Source: an uncultured Ruminococcus sp. (GTDB lineage: Bacteria; Bacillota; Clostridia; Oscillospirales; Acutalibacteraceae). Taken from it: DNA of 40,266 bases. Under the pieces are notes generated by a model. The model did not search any database. It was given only the letters and a program-made list of their open reading frames with translations, and had not been told where the DNA came from. Numbering within the stretch: position 1 is the first letter of the stretch; the number at the start of each line of letters is the position of its first letter. Where the stretch lies: assembly GCA_902786345.1 (NCBI GenBank), contig CADACB010000034.1:1-40266 (forward strand), read 5' to 3'. Below, one piece after another: positions 33,311 through 40,266 of this stretch. The position numbers and the translations under genes are program-made.

Positions 33311-34066
33311 TTATGATATATATAATACTCCGTCGCTGTCTGATTCTGCCTGTTCAAATTTTGTACCGCTGAATTTTTCGCCGAGCATTTTAACAAGACG
33401 GGGGATGATCATATCCTCAGATCCGAAATGTCCAAGATCAAAAATTGCAATAGAATTATCATTAGCGAAAACTATTTCGTGATGCTTGATTTCTCCGGTG
33501 ACAAATGCGTCGGCTTTCAGTTTTGCGGCAAGAAATATATTATCTCCTCCTGCACCGCATGATACAACAACCCGTTTGATTTTTTTGCCCGCGTCTGTAT
33601 ATCTCAGACCTTTCAGTGAAAGGCGATTTTTTATATTTTCGGCAAACTGCTGACAGCTAATATTTTCCGGCAACGTTCCTATAAGTGCACATTCAGAATC
33701 AAAATATTCTTCTGTATCAACACCTATACATTTTGCAAGAGAATCATTTACTCCTCCTCTTGCAATATCAAGATTGGTATGAGCAGAAATTACTGTGATA
33801 CCATATTTGGCAGCAAGATATGGTACGCTGTTTTCGGAAAGTTGTTTTATCGGATTAAAAATAATGGGATGATGTGTAATAATGATGCCGGCATTCTTTT
33901 CTACAGCTTCATTTATTACTTTTTTATCAACATCAAGAGCGGCAATTACCCTTTCACTCCATTTTTTTTCGCTTCCTACAAGTATTCCGACATTATCGAA
34001 GCTCATAGCACTTTCAAAAGGTGCAAACCCGTTTATATAATCATAGATTTCCTTTGCACTTGTCAT
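33311..34066 (-). CDS. Nif3-like dinuclear-metal protein
   Basis: A 251-aa member of the Nif3/YbgI family, which makes a hexameric ring with a dinuclear metal site; its biochemical role is not settled. Motifs: GIIITHHPIIFNPIKQL with the metal-ligand histidines, SAHTNLD, VVVSCGAGGDN and GEIKHHE. It lacks the PII-like insert of the longer members. I start it at ATG 34066, since the upstream option is a TTG (34087) inside the trmK stop region. AGAAAGGT lies 10 bases before this ATG. The trmK-Nif3 pairing is common in Firmicutes. Confidence 0.87.
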   Translation of the reverse strand: MTSAKEIYDYINGFAPFESAMSFDNVGILVGSEKKWSERVIAALDVDKKVINEAVEKNAGIIITHHPIIFNPIKQLSENSVPYLAAKYGITVISAHTNLDIARGGVNDSLAKCIGVDTEEYFDSECALIGTLPENISCQQFAENIKNRLSLKGLRYTDAGKKIKRVVVSCGAGGDNIFLAAKLKADAFVTGEIKHHEIVFANDNSIAIFDLGHFGSEDMIIPRLVKMLGEKFSGTKFEQAESDSDGVLYIS

Positions 34067-34083
34067 AACAGTACCGACCTTTC

Positions 34084-34767
34084 TCAAGCATTAATTTCAC
34101 TCAGTATATTATTATAGTATTCAGCATCTTCCGTTTTTCCGGATTTTATCAGACCGGAAATTTTTTTTGTAAGCTTTGATTTTATCATAGAAATATATCT
34201 CTGAGCTTCATCGGATTTATCCTTATCAAGCAAGCCAATATATTGATTTTTTTTGCTGCACTCACGTATAATACCGTCATACCGGCACAGCATAACCGAA
34301 TAGCATTTTCTTCCCGACACACAAGCTTTTTCATCTTCTATAAGAAAACCATTCTCATATAAAAATAAACGCAGCGACTCCATACGTGTCATAGGCTGCA
34401 GAATAAGCCTTCTGCTGCCGTCATACAGCCACTGCGTTCTTTTTATGATTTTAGCAATAAGCTCTCCTCCCATACCTGCAATGACAATATCGTCAGCGGT
34501 TTCCGGAGAAATATTGTCAAGTCCGTCTGAAAGAACTGTTGAAACAATATCTTCCACACCATACTTGATTATATTTGTTCTTGCATTTTCAAGAGGACCG
34601 ATTCTTATATCACTTGCAACAGCACAACGAATTTTTCCTTCTGCTGCAAGTTTTACAGGAAGATAAGCGTGGTCGGTTCCGACATCGGCAAGCTTAGTAC
34701 CCTCACGTACAAATGAGGCACAAAGCGAAAGCCTGTTGTCAAGTGTAAACTGAATATCCCGACTCAC
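34084..34767 (-). CDS. trmK: tRNA (adenine-N1)-methyltransferase TrmK
   Basis: The 227-aa Rossmann-fold enzyme forms m1A22 in tRNA. SAM-binding elements: LADVGTDHAYLPVKLA (about 25-40), AVASDI, and DDIVIAGMGGELI with the catalytic-pocket segment. The C-terminal coiled region (185-225) fits the family tail. The start is GTG, with GGGGG seven bases before it. It lies between the DUF1858 gene and the Nif3 gene on the minus strand. Confidence 0.91.
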   Translation of the reverse strand: MSRDIQFTLDNRLSLCASFVREGTKLADVGTDHAYLPVKLAAEGKIRCAVASDIRIGPLENARTNIIKYGVEDIVSTVLSDGLDNISPETADDIVIAGMGGELIAKIIKRTQWLYDGSRRLILQPMTRMESLRLFLYENGFLIEDEKACVSGRKCYSVMLCRYDGIIRECSKKNQYIGLLDKDKSDEAQRYISMIKSKLTKKISGLIKSGKTEDAEYYNNILSEINA

Positions 34768-34784
34768 AAAAAAACCCCCGAAGC

Positions 34785-34988
34785 TTATTTATCCTTGATA
34801 TGCTCGTTAATTTTAGCAACAAGCTCATCAGCATCCACACCGTGAACCATACAAGCCTGTTCTACAGTTTCGCCTCTTGATGCAGGGCAGCCAAGACAAT
34901 GCATACCGATCGAAAGAAAAATCGGAACTGTTGTTTCGTCAATGTCAAGAATATCTCCTACAATTGTATCCTTTGTAATTTGTGCCAT
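34785..34988 (-). CDS. DUF1858 redox-disulfide-domain protein
   Basis: A 67-aa protein, MAQITKDTIVGDILDI then IGMHCLGCPASRGETVEQAC. It has C31, C34 and C46, matching the small DUF1858 proteins, thought to hold a redox disulfide or metal and often found with hybrid-cluster proteins. I start at ATG 34988 (AAAGGA nine bases before it); an in-frame ATG at 35006 is less well placed. It is first in the operon with trmK, the Nif3 gene and rqcH. A redox partner is not apparent. Confidence 0.85.
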   Translation of the reverse strand: MAQITKDTIVGDILDIDETTVPIFLSIGMHCLGCPASRGETVEQACMVHGVDADELVAKINEHIKDK

Positions 34989-35020
34989 AAAAACAAATCC
35001 TTTCATTTCAGAATGATTAT

Positions 35021-35049
35021 ATTATAATACATATCTTCAATTTTTTCAA
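35021..35049 (-). promoter_or_regulatory. Promoter of the DUF1858-trmK-Nif3-rqcH unit
   Basis: On the minus strand: TTGAAA (35049-35044), 17 bases, TATAAT (35026-35021). The gene starts are 17 or fewer bases apart downstream, except for a short gap before rqcH. Confidence 0.78.
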
Positions 35050-35100
35050 GACAAGATATTTTATAAATCGTGTTTGGTGATGATTGGTGAATAAGTTATC

Positions 35101-35195
35101 CGAAAAACGCGATCAGCGTATGTTTGGTTTATATAAACAAAGTGAGCGTAAGTGAACGCAGTCGCGAATATGTCCCGTGCGGTCACGCACCGCGG
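35101..35195. repeat. Partial third copy of the dispersed structured repeat
   Basis: CGCGATCAGCGTATG (35108 on), TTTGGTTTATATAAACAAAG, GTGAGCGTAAGTGAACGCAG and TCGCGAATATG match the core of the 17390-17700 copies. The 3' hairpin differs: here it is CCGTGCGGTCACGCACCGCGG, the same as the repeat unit of the 1-135 array. The 5' hairpin (GTAAGGCGCGTG) is absent. Confidence 0.88.
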
Positions 35196-35208
35196 TGGAA
35201 AAAAATTA

Positions 35209-35237
35209 TTGCGGTAAACAGCATAAAAGTGTATAAT
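35209..35237 (+). promoter_or_regulatory. Promoter of the adenine deaminase gene
   Basis: TTGCGG (35209-35214), 17 bases, TATAAT (35232-35237). It begins 13 bases after the repeat hairpin. The -35 is not consensus. Confidence 0.65.
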
Positions 35238-35280
35238 TATCTTGAATCAAAGCGTGGATTTTTAATTCGGAGGAATTGAT

Positions 35281-36966
35281 ATGTATTCGGAAAGGCTTAT
35301 AATAACTGCTCAGGAAAAAGAACTGCCTGATCTTGTGCTGAAAAACGGCAGAATAATCAATGTATTTACAGGTGAAATACTTAACGGAGATGTTGCCGTG
35401 ACGGATGGTATTATAGTGGGGATTGGCAGCTACAGTGGAAAAAGGGAAGAAGATCTTGAAGGAAGATATGTTGTTCCCGGTTTTATCAATGCACATCTTC
35501 ACGTTGAATCATCTATGGTCACTCCTGCGGTTTATGCTATGGAGGAGCTCAGGCACGGAACAACGACCATAATAACAGATCCTCACGAAATTGTTAATGT
35601 AGGAGGCACCGATGCCTTAGAGGATATTCTCAAGGCTGCTCAGGCAAGTCCGGTAAATTACTATGTAATGCTGCCTTCATGTGTACCGTCTACTCCCTTT
35701 GAACATTCGGGTGCTGAGTTAAAAGCTCAGGATCTTATCAGATATAAGAACAACAGTCACGTGTTAGGACTTGCTGAGATGATGAATTCTGTGGGAGTGA
35801 TTGAAAATGACAAGATAGTTTCTGAAAAGCTTAGTGCATTTTCAGATATGATAATTGACGGACACGCCCCTATGCTTACAGGAAAACAGCTTAATGCATA
35901 TGTCTGCGGAGGAATAGATACAGATCACGAAAGCGTTACGTTTGAAGAAGCTGTTGAAAAGCTGAGATGTGGTGTAGCATTGCTTATTCGTGACGGTTCG
36001 GCTTCAAAGAACCTTGAGATTATAGTTAAAGGAATTGTAGAAAGGAATATTTCTGTGTCAAGAATTGCTTTTTGTACGGATGACAAACATCTTGCTGACA
36101 TCAGAAAAGAAGGAACGATACAAAGCAATATACGTAAAGCAATACACCTTGGTCTTTCTCCTGTCAAAGCAATACAGATTGCTACAATCAACGCAGCCGT
36201 GATATATGGACTGAAACATATAGGTGCTGTAGCATGCGGATACAAAGCGGATATGGTTGTACTTGATGATCTTGAAGATGTAAGGATACATTCTGTTTTC
36301 AAAGACGGCATTCCGATAGATGAGATCGCTCAGCCAAGACAGGTAAGTTATAACAGTAAGCTTTTAAATTCAGTTAATCCGGCACCGCTGCCTGAGAATG
36401 CATTTGAAATTCCCGAAAGAAAAGAATATTCTGTTATAGGAATTGTTAAAAATCAAATTATGACAAAGCATATAAAAATGACACATCAGGAAGTTACAGA
36501 GGGGATGAAGAATGGCAGCGTACGCAAGATTGCAGTAATTGAAAGACACCACGCAACGGGGAATTTTGCCTGTGCATATATAACAGGTTATGGATTGAAG
36601 CATGGTGCTGTAGGAACAACGGTTGCACACGATTCACATAATATTATTGTATTGGGTGACAATGACAATGATATGCATATGGCTGTTGAAGAATTAAAAA
36701 GAATCAACGGAGGTTACACAATAATATCAGATGGAAAAACCGAGGGTTCATTGCCGCTGGAATTGGGCGGTTTGATGAGTATGAAAAATGCTGATGAATT
36801 TATACCAATGCTTGACAGTATAATCAAAAAAGCCTATGATCTTGGAGTAGATCCTGATATAGATCCGTTTATTACGCTTTCTTTCACGGCACTTCCGGTA
36901 ATTCCTGAAATAAGGATAACTGACTGTGGTTTGTTCGATGTAGAAAAATTTGCTTTTTTAGATTAA
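35281..36966 (+). CDS. ade: Adenine deaminase
   Basis: The 561-aa amidohydrolase of the AdeC type converts adenine to hypoxanthine for purine salvage. It has LKNGRIINVFTGEI (N-terminal beta domain), the metal-binding FINAHLHVESSM, GTTTIITDPHEIVNVGG, GHAPMLTGKQLNAY, TDHESVTFEEA and FCTDDKHLADI, and the C-terminal adenine deaminase domain ending in FITLSFTALPVIPEIR. Its length is typical. CGGAGG precedes the ATG. The lipoprotein gene begins 18 bases downstream and could be co-transcribed. Confidence 0.95.
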   Translation: MYSERLIITAQEKELPDLVLKNGRIINVFTGEILNGDVAVTDGIIVGIGSYSGKREEDLEGRYVVPGFINAHLHVESSMVTPAVYAMEELRHGTTTIITDPHEIVNVGGTDALEDILKAAQASPVNYYVMLPSCVPSTPFEHSGAELKAQDLIRYKNNSHVLGLAEMMNSVGVIENDKIVSEKLSAFSDMIIDGHAPMLTGKQLNAYVCGGIDTDHESVTFEEAVEKLRCGVALLIRDGSASKNLEIIVKGIVERNISVSRIAFCTDDKHLADIRKEGTIQSNIRKAIHLGLSPVKAIQIATINAAVIYGLKHIGAVACGYKADMVVLDDLEDVRIHSVFKDGIPIDEIAQPRQVSYNSKLLNSVNPAPLPENAFEIPERKEYSVIGIVKNQIMTKHIKMTHQEVTEGMKNGSVRKIAVIERHHATGNFACAYITGYGLKHGAVGTTVAHDSHNIIVLGDNDNDMHMAVEELKRINGGYTIISDGKTEGSLPLELGGLMSMKNADEFIPMLDSIIKKAYDLGVDPDIDPFITLSFTALPVIPEIRITDCGLFDVEKFAFLD

Positions 36967-36984
36967 AGATAAGAGGTTTTTGCA

Positions 36985-37668
36985 GTGAAGAAATTAACAA
37001 CAATGCTGCTTTTAGTTGCGGCTGTAACGATGCTTGTGATGAACGGCTGTGCAAATAAAGTTGCAGATACTAAAAAGGAATTTTCAGGCGATACAACAAA
37101 GAACGTATCTTCTGAAAATTCATCAGATTATGATAACACATACAATAAAAACAGTAATGCTGATGAAAGTTCAGAAATACCTCTGATTTTGGAATCAAAT
37201 GTAAAAGAGCCTGAGGTTATTGAATTTTCTGTTGCTCAGCTTGAATATTATGAAAGTCTTAAGGATTATCTTAAGTCAGATACCGCACAGGAAGCAATAA
37301 AAAAAATAACCGCCTCGGATGATGAAAATAATTCCGAAAAAAAGATATATACAGAAAACGAAACAGATCTTGTAATTGAAACAACAATAAAAGAAAAACT
37401 TGAATCAAAGGCTCTCAAAGAATTTACTGACAATACAAAGAGCTTTGTAGTAAAAAACGAAAAAATCTTTATTGATCTGGTGGATGATCTTGAGGCTTGT
37501 ATAAAAAGCAACGAGCTTAATGTGATAGTCAGATATAAGGACCATAACGGAAAAATTATTTATGAGCATAAATTTACTAATGAACAATATAATTCTTCTG
37601 AAGAACCGAAAGGAAAATCAGAATCCGTTTCCGGCTCAGAAACCGGTGAGAACACAAAAACTCAATAA
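36985..37668 (+). CDS. Lipoprotein of unknown function (DUF4854-like)
   Basis: A 227-aa lipoprotein. The start is GTG with AGAGG upstream. The signal peptide ends at a lipobox-like VMNGC, with C22 as the lipidation site. An acidic Ser/Asn-rich linker (30-75) is followed by a C-terminal domain (about 78-200; LKDYLKSDTAQEAIKKI ... DLVIETTIKEKL ... LNVIVRYKDHNGKIIYEHKF). It matches the domain of the next gene in order and spacing, so the pair are paralogues. From memory both resemble the DUF4854 family, which has no known function. It lies on the outer face of the membrane. Confidence 0.83.
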   Translation: MKKLTTMLLLVAAVTMLVMNGCANKVADTKKEFSGDTTKNVSSENSSDYDNTYNKNSNADESSEIPLILESNVKEPEVIEFSVAQLEYYESLKDYLKSDTAQEAIKKITASDDENNSEKKIYTENETDLVIETTIKEKLESKALKEFTDNTKSFVVKNEKIFIDLVDDLEACIKSNELNVIVRYKDHNGKIIYEHKFTNEQYNSSEEPKGKSESVSGSETGENTKTQ

Positions 37669-37674
37669 AATACG

Positions 37675-37695
37675 TTAAAAATTCAAAATTTTTAA
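37675..37695. other. AT-only inverted repeat after the first lipoprotein gene
   Basis: TTAAAAATT-CAA-AATTTTTAA, a 9-bp perfect stem of A-T pairs. It could be a weak terminator or simple AT-rich sequence. Confidence 0.4.
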
Positions 37696-37699
37696 TCTG

Positions 37700-37740
37700 A
37701 CAGTTGATATTGTTGTCTGGTTATGTTATAATTCAACTGT
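37700..37740 (+). promoter_or_regulatory. Promoter of the second lipoprotein gene with flanking inverted repeat
   Basis: TTGATA (37704-37709), 17 bases, TATAAT (37727-37732) with an extended TG. The half-sites ACAGTTGA (37700-37707) and TCAACTGT (37733-37740) are perfect inverse copies that cover the -35 box and abut the -10 box. This looks like a repressor site but could be chance. Confidence 0.7.
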
Positions 37741-37778
37741 AAAATATTATGTTATCTAAACAGGAGGTAAGTTAATTT

Positions 37779-38507
37779 ATGAAAAAATCAGTGAAATTAT
37801 CTGCATTACTTATTGCAGCATTGTTGTCGGTAGGTTCAATGGCAGCGTGTAATAATTCTTCGGATTCATCCGGAAGTTCTACCGTAAGCAAAGTGTCCTC
37901 TGTTAATTCCGTACCGGGAGATACAGCAGCTTCAGATGCAGTATCAACTGCAGTTTCTGACACAACCACAAGTGATGTCGGCGTAAGTGATGTTACATCA
38001 TCCGCTCCGGATATATCAGCAGTTCAGGAGTCTTCTGCTCCGGTTGTATCATCAGTTCAGGAGTCTTCTGCTCCGGTTGTATCATCAGTTCAGGGATCTT
38101 CTGTTCCGGTTACCTCATCAGCAATAGAAAATTCTGGTTCGGTACAGAAGGAAAAGGTTTCAATAAAAGATTATATTGAAAACAATGTCGGAGATACTCT
38201 TTTCCAGAATCTTGAAAAACAATATACAAACGATAATATGTCTACCAAAATTTATTTTGGAAATGACAATCAGCTTGTTTATGAAATGACGTCAACAAAA
38301 CAGCTTACTACCAGTGCAACACAATCACAGATGGACGCCATAAAGGAAACCATGGATTCATATATTAAACAGTATGAATCTTTACTGAAACAGCAATTTT
38401 CTGCTATTGCCAGCGAAAATGTTGCCGATTTTGATATAGTCATATATATAAAGGATTATGACGGTACCGAGATATACAGCAAAACAATACCGATAAAACA
38501 AGCATAA
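37779..38507 (+). CDS. Second lipoprotein with Ser/Pro repeats (DUF4854-like)
   Basis: A 242-aa lipoprotein. The signal peptide ends in MAAC with C24 as lipidation site. A Ser/Val/Pro linker (about 25-123) includes three 11-residue repeats (QESSAPVVSSV type, DNA unit 33 bp at 38022-38120). The C-terminal domain (about 125-242) has SIKDYIENNVGDTLFQNLEK, STKIYFGNDNQLVYEM and DFDIVIYIKDYDGTEIYSK. It shares its layout with the preceding lipoprotein. AGGAGGT is upstream. A terminator follows about 85 bases downstream. Function is unknown; a wall- or membrane-associated binding role is a guess. Confidence 0.84.
   Translation: MKKSVKLSALLIAALLSVGSMAACNNSSDSSGSSTVSKVSSVNSVPGDTAASDAVSTAVSDTTTSDVGVSDVTSSAPDISAVQESSAPVVSSVQESSAPVVSSVQGSSVPVTSSAIENSGSVQKEKVSIKDYIENNVGDTLFQNLEKQYTNDNMSTKIYFGNDNQLVYEMTSTKQLTTSATQSQMDAIKETMDSYIKQYESLLKQQFSAIASENVADFDIVIYIKDYDGTEIYSKTIPIKQA
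38022..38120. repeat. Three 33-bp repeats in the lipoprotein linker
   Basis: Units 38022-38054, 38055-38087 (identical) and 38088-38120 (diverged) encode the 11-residue Ser/Pro repeats. All are in frame. Confidence 0.9.
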
Positions 38508-38591
38508 TTTTTAGTTATTTACAATACCGGTAATGTTTGCTGATTCTTATGGTACACAGTCTTACGGTGAATGTGTTTTTTAACTGTAATT

Positions 38592-38621
38592 GGGATGACT
38601 TTATCCGGTCATCCCTTTTTT
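38592..38621 (+). terminator. Terminator after the second lipoprotein gene
   Basis: An 8-bp perfect stem GGGATGAC/GTCATCCC (38592-38599 with 38608-38615), 8-base loop, with T6 at 38616-38621. Confidence 0.88.
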
Positions 38622-38685
38622 GCTGCCTTAGTTTTATAAATGTTATTTTTTACACAAAAAAATATACAAAAATTAAAAATATGTA

Positions 38686-38714
38686 TTGAATGTTTTGGAA
38701 AGTTCATTTATAAT
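38686..38714 (+). promoter_or_regulatory. Promoter of glgA
   Basis: TTGAAT (38686-38691), 17 bases, TATAAT (38709-38714). Confidence 0.75.
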
Positions 38715-38854
38715 AAACAGTAGAGTACTGTAAGAAAAATGTGCCCTTATTCAAGAGGTGTGCTTTGCTTCTTGTAAGGTACTGCGGTATACGTTGTACT
38801 TTCCGGTGTGAAGAATGCTGCGTATGTCAAAATCAAAGAAACGGAGATTAGAAT

Positions 38855-40266
38855 ATGAGAAACATTTTATTTATTGCTTCTGAATGCTATCCGTTTATTA
38901 AAACGGGTGGTCTGGCTGATGTTGTCGGTGCACTTCCCAAAATGTTGAATAAGGACGAATTTGATGTTCGTGTGGTTATTCCTAAATATATGTGTATACC
39001 GTGGGAATATCGTCAGCATTTCAGCTATGTAACAAGCTTCTATATGGATCTGGGTTATCTGCCTGACCATAAATATGTGGGCATAATGGAATATATGCAC
39101 GAGGGTATACATTATTATTTTATTGATAATGAGGGTTACTTCGGAGGAGATACACCATATACAAATGATCTGAAATGGGATATTGAAAGATTTACTTTTT
39201 TCAGTAAAGCAGCTCTTGCAATTCTGCCGGTTGTTGGGTTCAGACCTGATATAATTCATTGTCACGACTGGCAGGCAGCGCTTTCTCCTGTATTTCTCAG
39301 AACCCTTTTCCGTGACAACAGCTTTTTCTGGAATACAAAAAGTATGATGACAATACATAATCTTAAATTCCAGGGTATATGGGACATAAAAACCTTCAGA
39401 CAGTTTACTGCTTTTCCTGAGTATGTTTTTACAACACAGAATATGGAGTATAAAAAGGATGCAAATATGCTCAAGGCAGGTATTGTATTTTCCGATTATG
39501 TCACAACGGTAAGCGACACATATGCAGGTGAAATACAGATGCCCTACTACGGCGAAGGTCTTGACGGACTGATGCGTCATAAAAACAATAATCTTTGCGG
39601 CATTGTCAACGGCATAGATTATAATGTATATAATCCTGAACACGACATACAGATATATGAGCACTATACTCCCGATACCTTTGATAAAAAGGTTCTTAAT
39701 AAGAGAGGCCTGCAAGAAGAGCTTGGACTTCCGGTAGATGATAATAAGTTTATGATTGCTATTATATCGCGCCTTACCGATCAGAAGGGACTTGACCTTG
39801 TTAATTATGTGATCGAAAGAATAACTGATGAGCATACACAGTTTGTAGTTCTCGGAACAGGCGAAGAAAAGTATGAAAATCTTTTCAGACATTATCAGTG
39901 GAGGTATCCTGAAAGAGTTTCGGCAAATATCTATTATTCCGATAACAGAGCACACAAGATCTATGCTGCGGCAGATGCAATGCTTATGCCGTCACGCTTT
40001 GAACCGTGTGGACTTACACAGCTTATTTCTCTGAGATATGGTACAGTTCCGATAGTACGTGAGACAGGCGGTCTTCGTGATACTGTTCAGCCATATAACT
40101 GGCTTGAAAACAGCGGAACAGGCTTCTCGTTTGCAAATTATAATGCAGACGAAATGCTTAACTCAATTAACTATGCAAAGACCGTATTCTTTACAGAGAA
40201 GGATCGCTGGAAAGAAATTGCTATAAGAGGAATGAAGATGGATTATTCGTGGAACAACTCCGCAAG
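38855..40266 (+). CDS. glgA: Glycogen synthase GlgA (3' end outside the window)
   Basis: The first 470 codons of a GT5 glycogen synthase, which transfers glucose from ADP-glucose to the alpha-1,4-glucan. MRNILFIASECYPFIKTGGLADVVGALP is the hallmark N-terminus with the KTGGL ADP-glucose motif. HCHDWQAAL, VTTVSDTYAGEI, VNGIDYNVYNP, IISRLTDQKG and MPSRFEPCGL follow, the last with the catalytic-site region. GGAGA lies 9 bases before the ATG. The full family length is about 475-480, so only the last few residues are missing. It is likely followed by other glycogen genes outside the window. An antisense frame at 38867-39955 was discounted. Confidence 0.94.
   Translation, partial: MRNILFIASECYPFIKTGGLADVVGALPKMLNKDEFDVRVVIPKYMCIPWEYRQHFSYVTSFYMDLGYLPDHKYVGIMEYMHEGIHYYFIDNEGYFGGDTPYTNDLKWDIERFTFFSKAALAILPVVGFRPDIIHCHDWQAALSPVFLRTLFRDNSFFWNTKSMMTIHNLKFQGIWDIKTFRQFTAFPEYVFTTQNMEYKKDANMLKAGIVFSDYVTTVSDTYAGEIQMPYYGEGLDGLMRHKNNNLCGIVNGIDYNVYNPEHDIQIYEHYTPDTFDKKVLNKRGLQEELGLPVDDNKFMIAIISRLTDQKGLDLVNYVIERITDEHTQFVVLGTGEEKYENLFRHYQWRYPERVSANIYYSDNRAHKIYAAADAMLMPSRFEPCGLTQLISLRYGTVPIVRETGGLRDTVQPYNWLENSGTGFSFANYNADEMLNSINYAKTVFFTEKDRWKEIAIRGMKMDYSWNNSA

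Larger units (their letters stand above)
38508..38854. other. 347-bp region between the lipoprotein gene and glgA
   Basis: It holds the terminator at 38592-38621, the glgA promoter at 38686-38714 and a leader of about 130 bases that has imperfect hairpin potential. No open frame was found. Confidence 0.65.

Noticed and set aside
38867-39955. 362-codon minus-strand open frame
   Set aside because: It is antisense to glgA, has low-quality Cys/Ile/His-rich composition, and glgA on the plus strand has all its family motifs.

Overview
This AT-rich window reads as a chromosomal segment of a low-GC Firmicute, most likely a spore-forming member of the Ruminococcaceae/Oscillospiraceae. The pointers are Clostridia-type versions of topoisomerase, DnaD/DnaI-like, RqcH and U32 proteins, strong Shine-Dalgarno sites, SpoVAD, a BofC_C-like protein, and Ser/Glu-rich exported tails. 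The genus is an inference. I see no rRNA, tRNA, CRISPR array, insertion sequence or phage genes.

Layout. 1-135 holds five tandem 27-bp hairpin repeats next to a consensus promoter. 216-3009 is a NrtR-like Nudix/winged-helix gene plus an OmpR-type two-component pair, closed by a perfect bidirectional terminator. 3056-7000 (minus strand) carries a PMCA-like Ca2+ ATPase, a small XRE regulator and a small exported BofC_C-like protein. 7222-12178 is a class A penicillin-binding protein followed by hom and lysC; lysC contains an internal Shine-Dalgarno and ATG that match the aspartokinase beta-subunit arrangement. 12318-15002 holds a PucR/CdaR-type regulator (minus) and a U32 protein. 15335-17290 is uvrB. 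17341-17700 is a diverged tandem duplication of a structured repeat that runs into the 5' end of a SUKH (SMI1/KNR4) gene. That gene is followed without a gap by a divergent topoisomerase IV-like pair (18579-22894). 23029-30366 carries secG with a long repetitive tail, cca, a dnaD/dnaI-like pair, a DegV protein and rnr. 30452-31462 is spoVAD, with its ribosome-binding site inside a terminator-like hairpin. 31546-34988 (minus) looks like an operon: DUF1858 protein, trmK, a Nif3-like gene and rqcH. 35281-38507 holds adenine deaminase and two related lipoproteins, and 38855 to the window end is the 5' part of glgA.

Most genes are housekeeping: wall synthesis, aspartate-family amino acids, repair, replication initiation, RNA maturation, ribosome rescue, purine salvage and glycogen. 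The least explained material is (i) a dispersed structured repeat family (array at 1-135, tandem pair at 17390-17700, partial copy at 35101-35195), (ii) the SUKH gene with a suspected start-proximal frameshift, ITGLD-type repeats and tight linkage to the topoisomerase genes, (iii) the hairpin that pairs the spoVAD ribosome-binding site, and (iv) long low-complexity tails on the PBP and SecG. Gene boundaries were checked by hand; several starts were moved downstream of the longest open frame on the basis of Shine-Dalgarno or promoter position.
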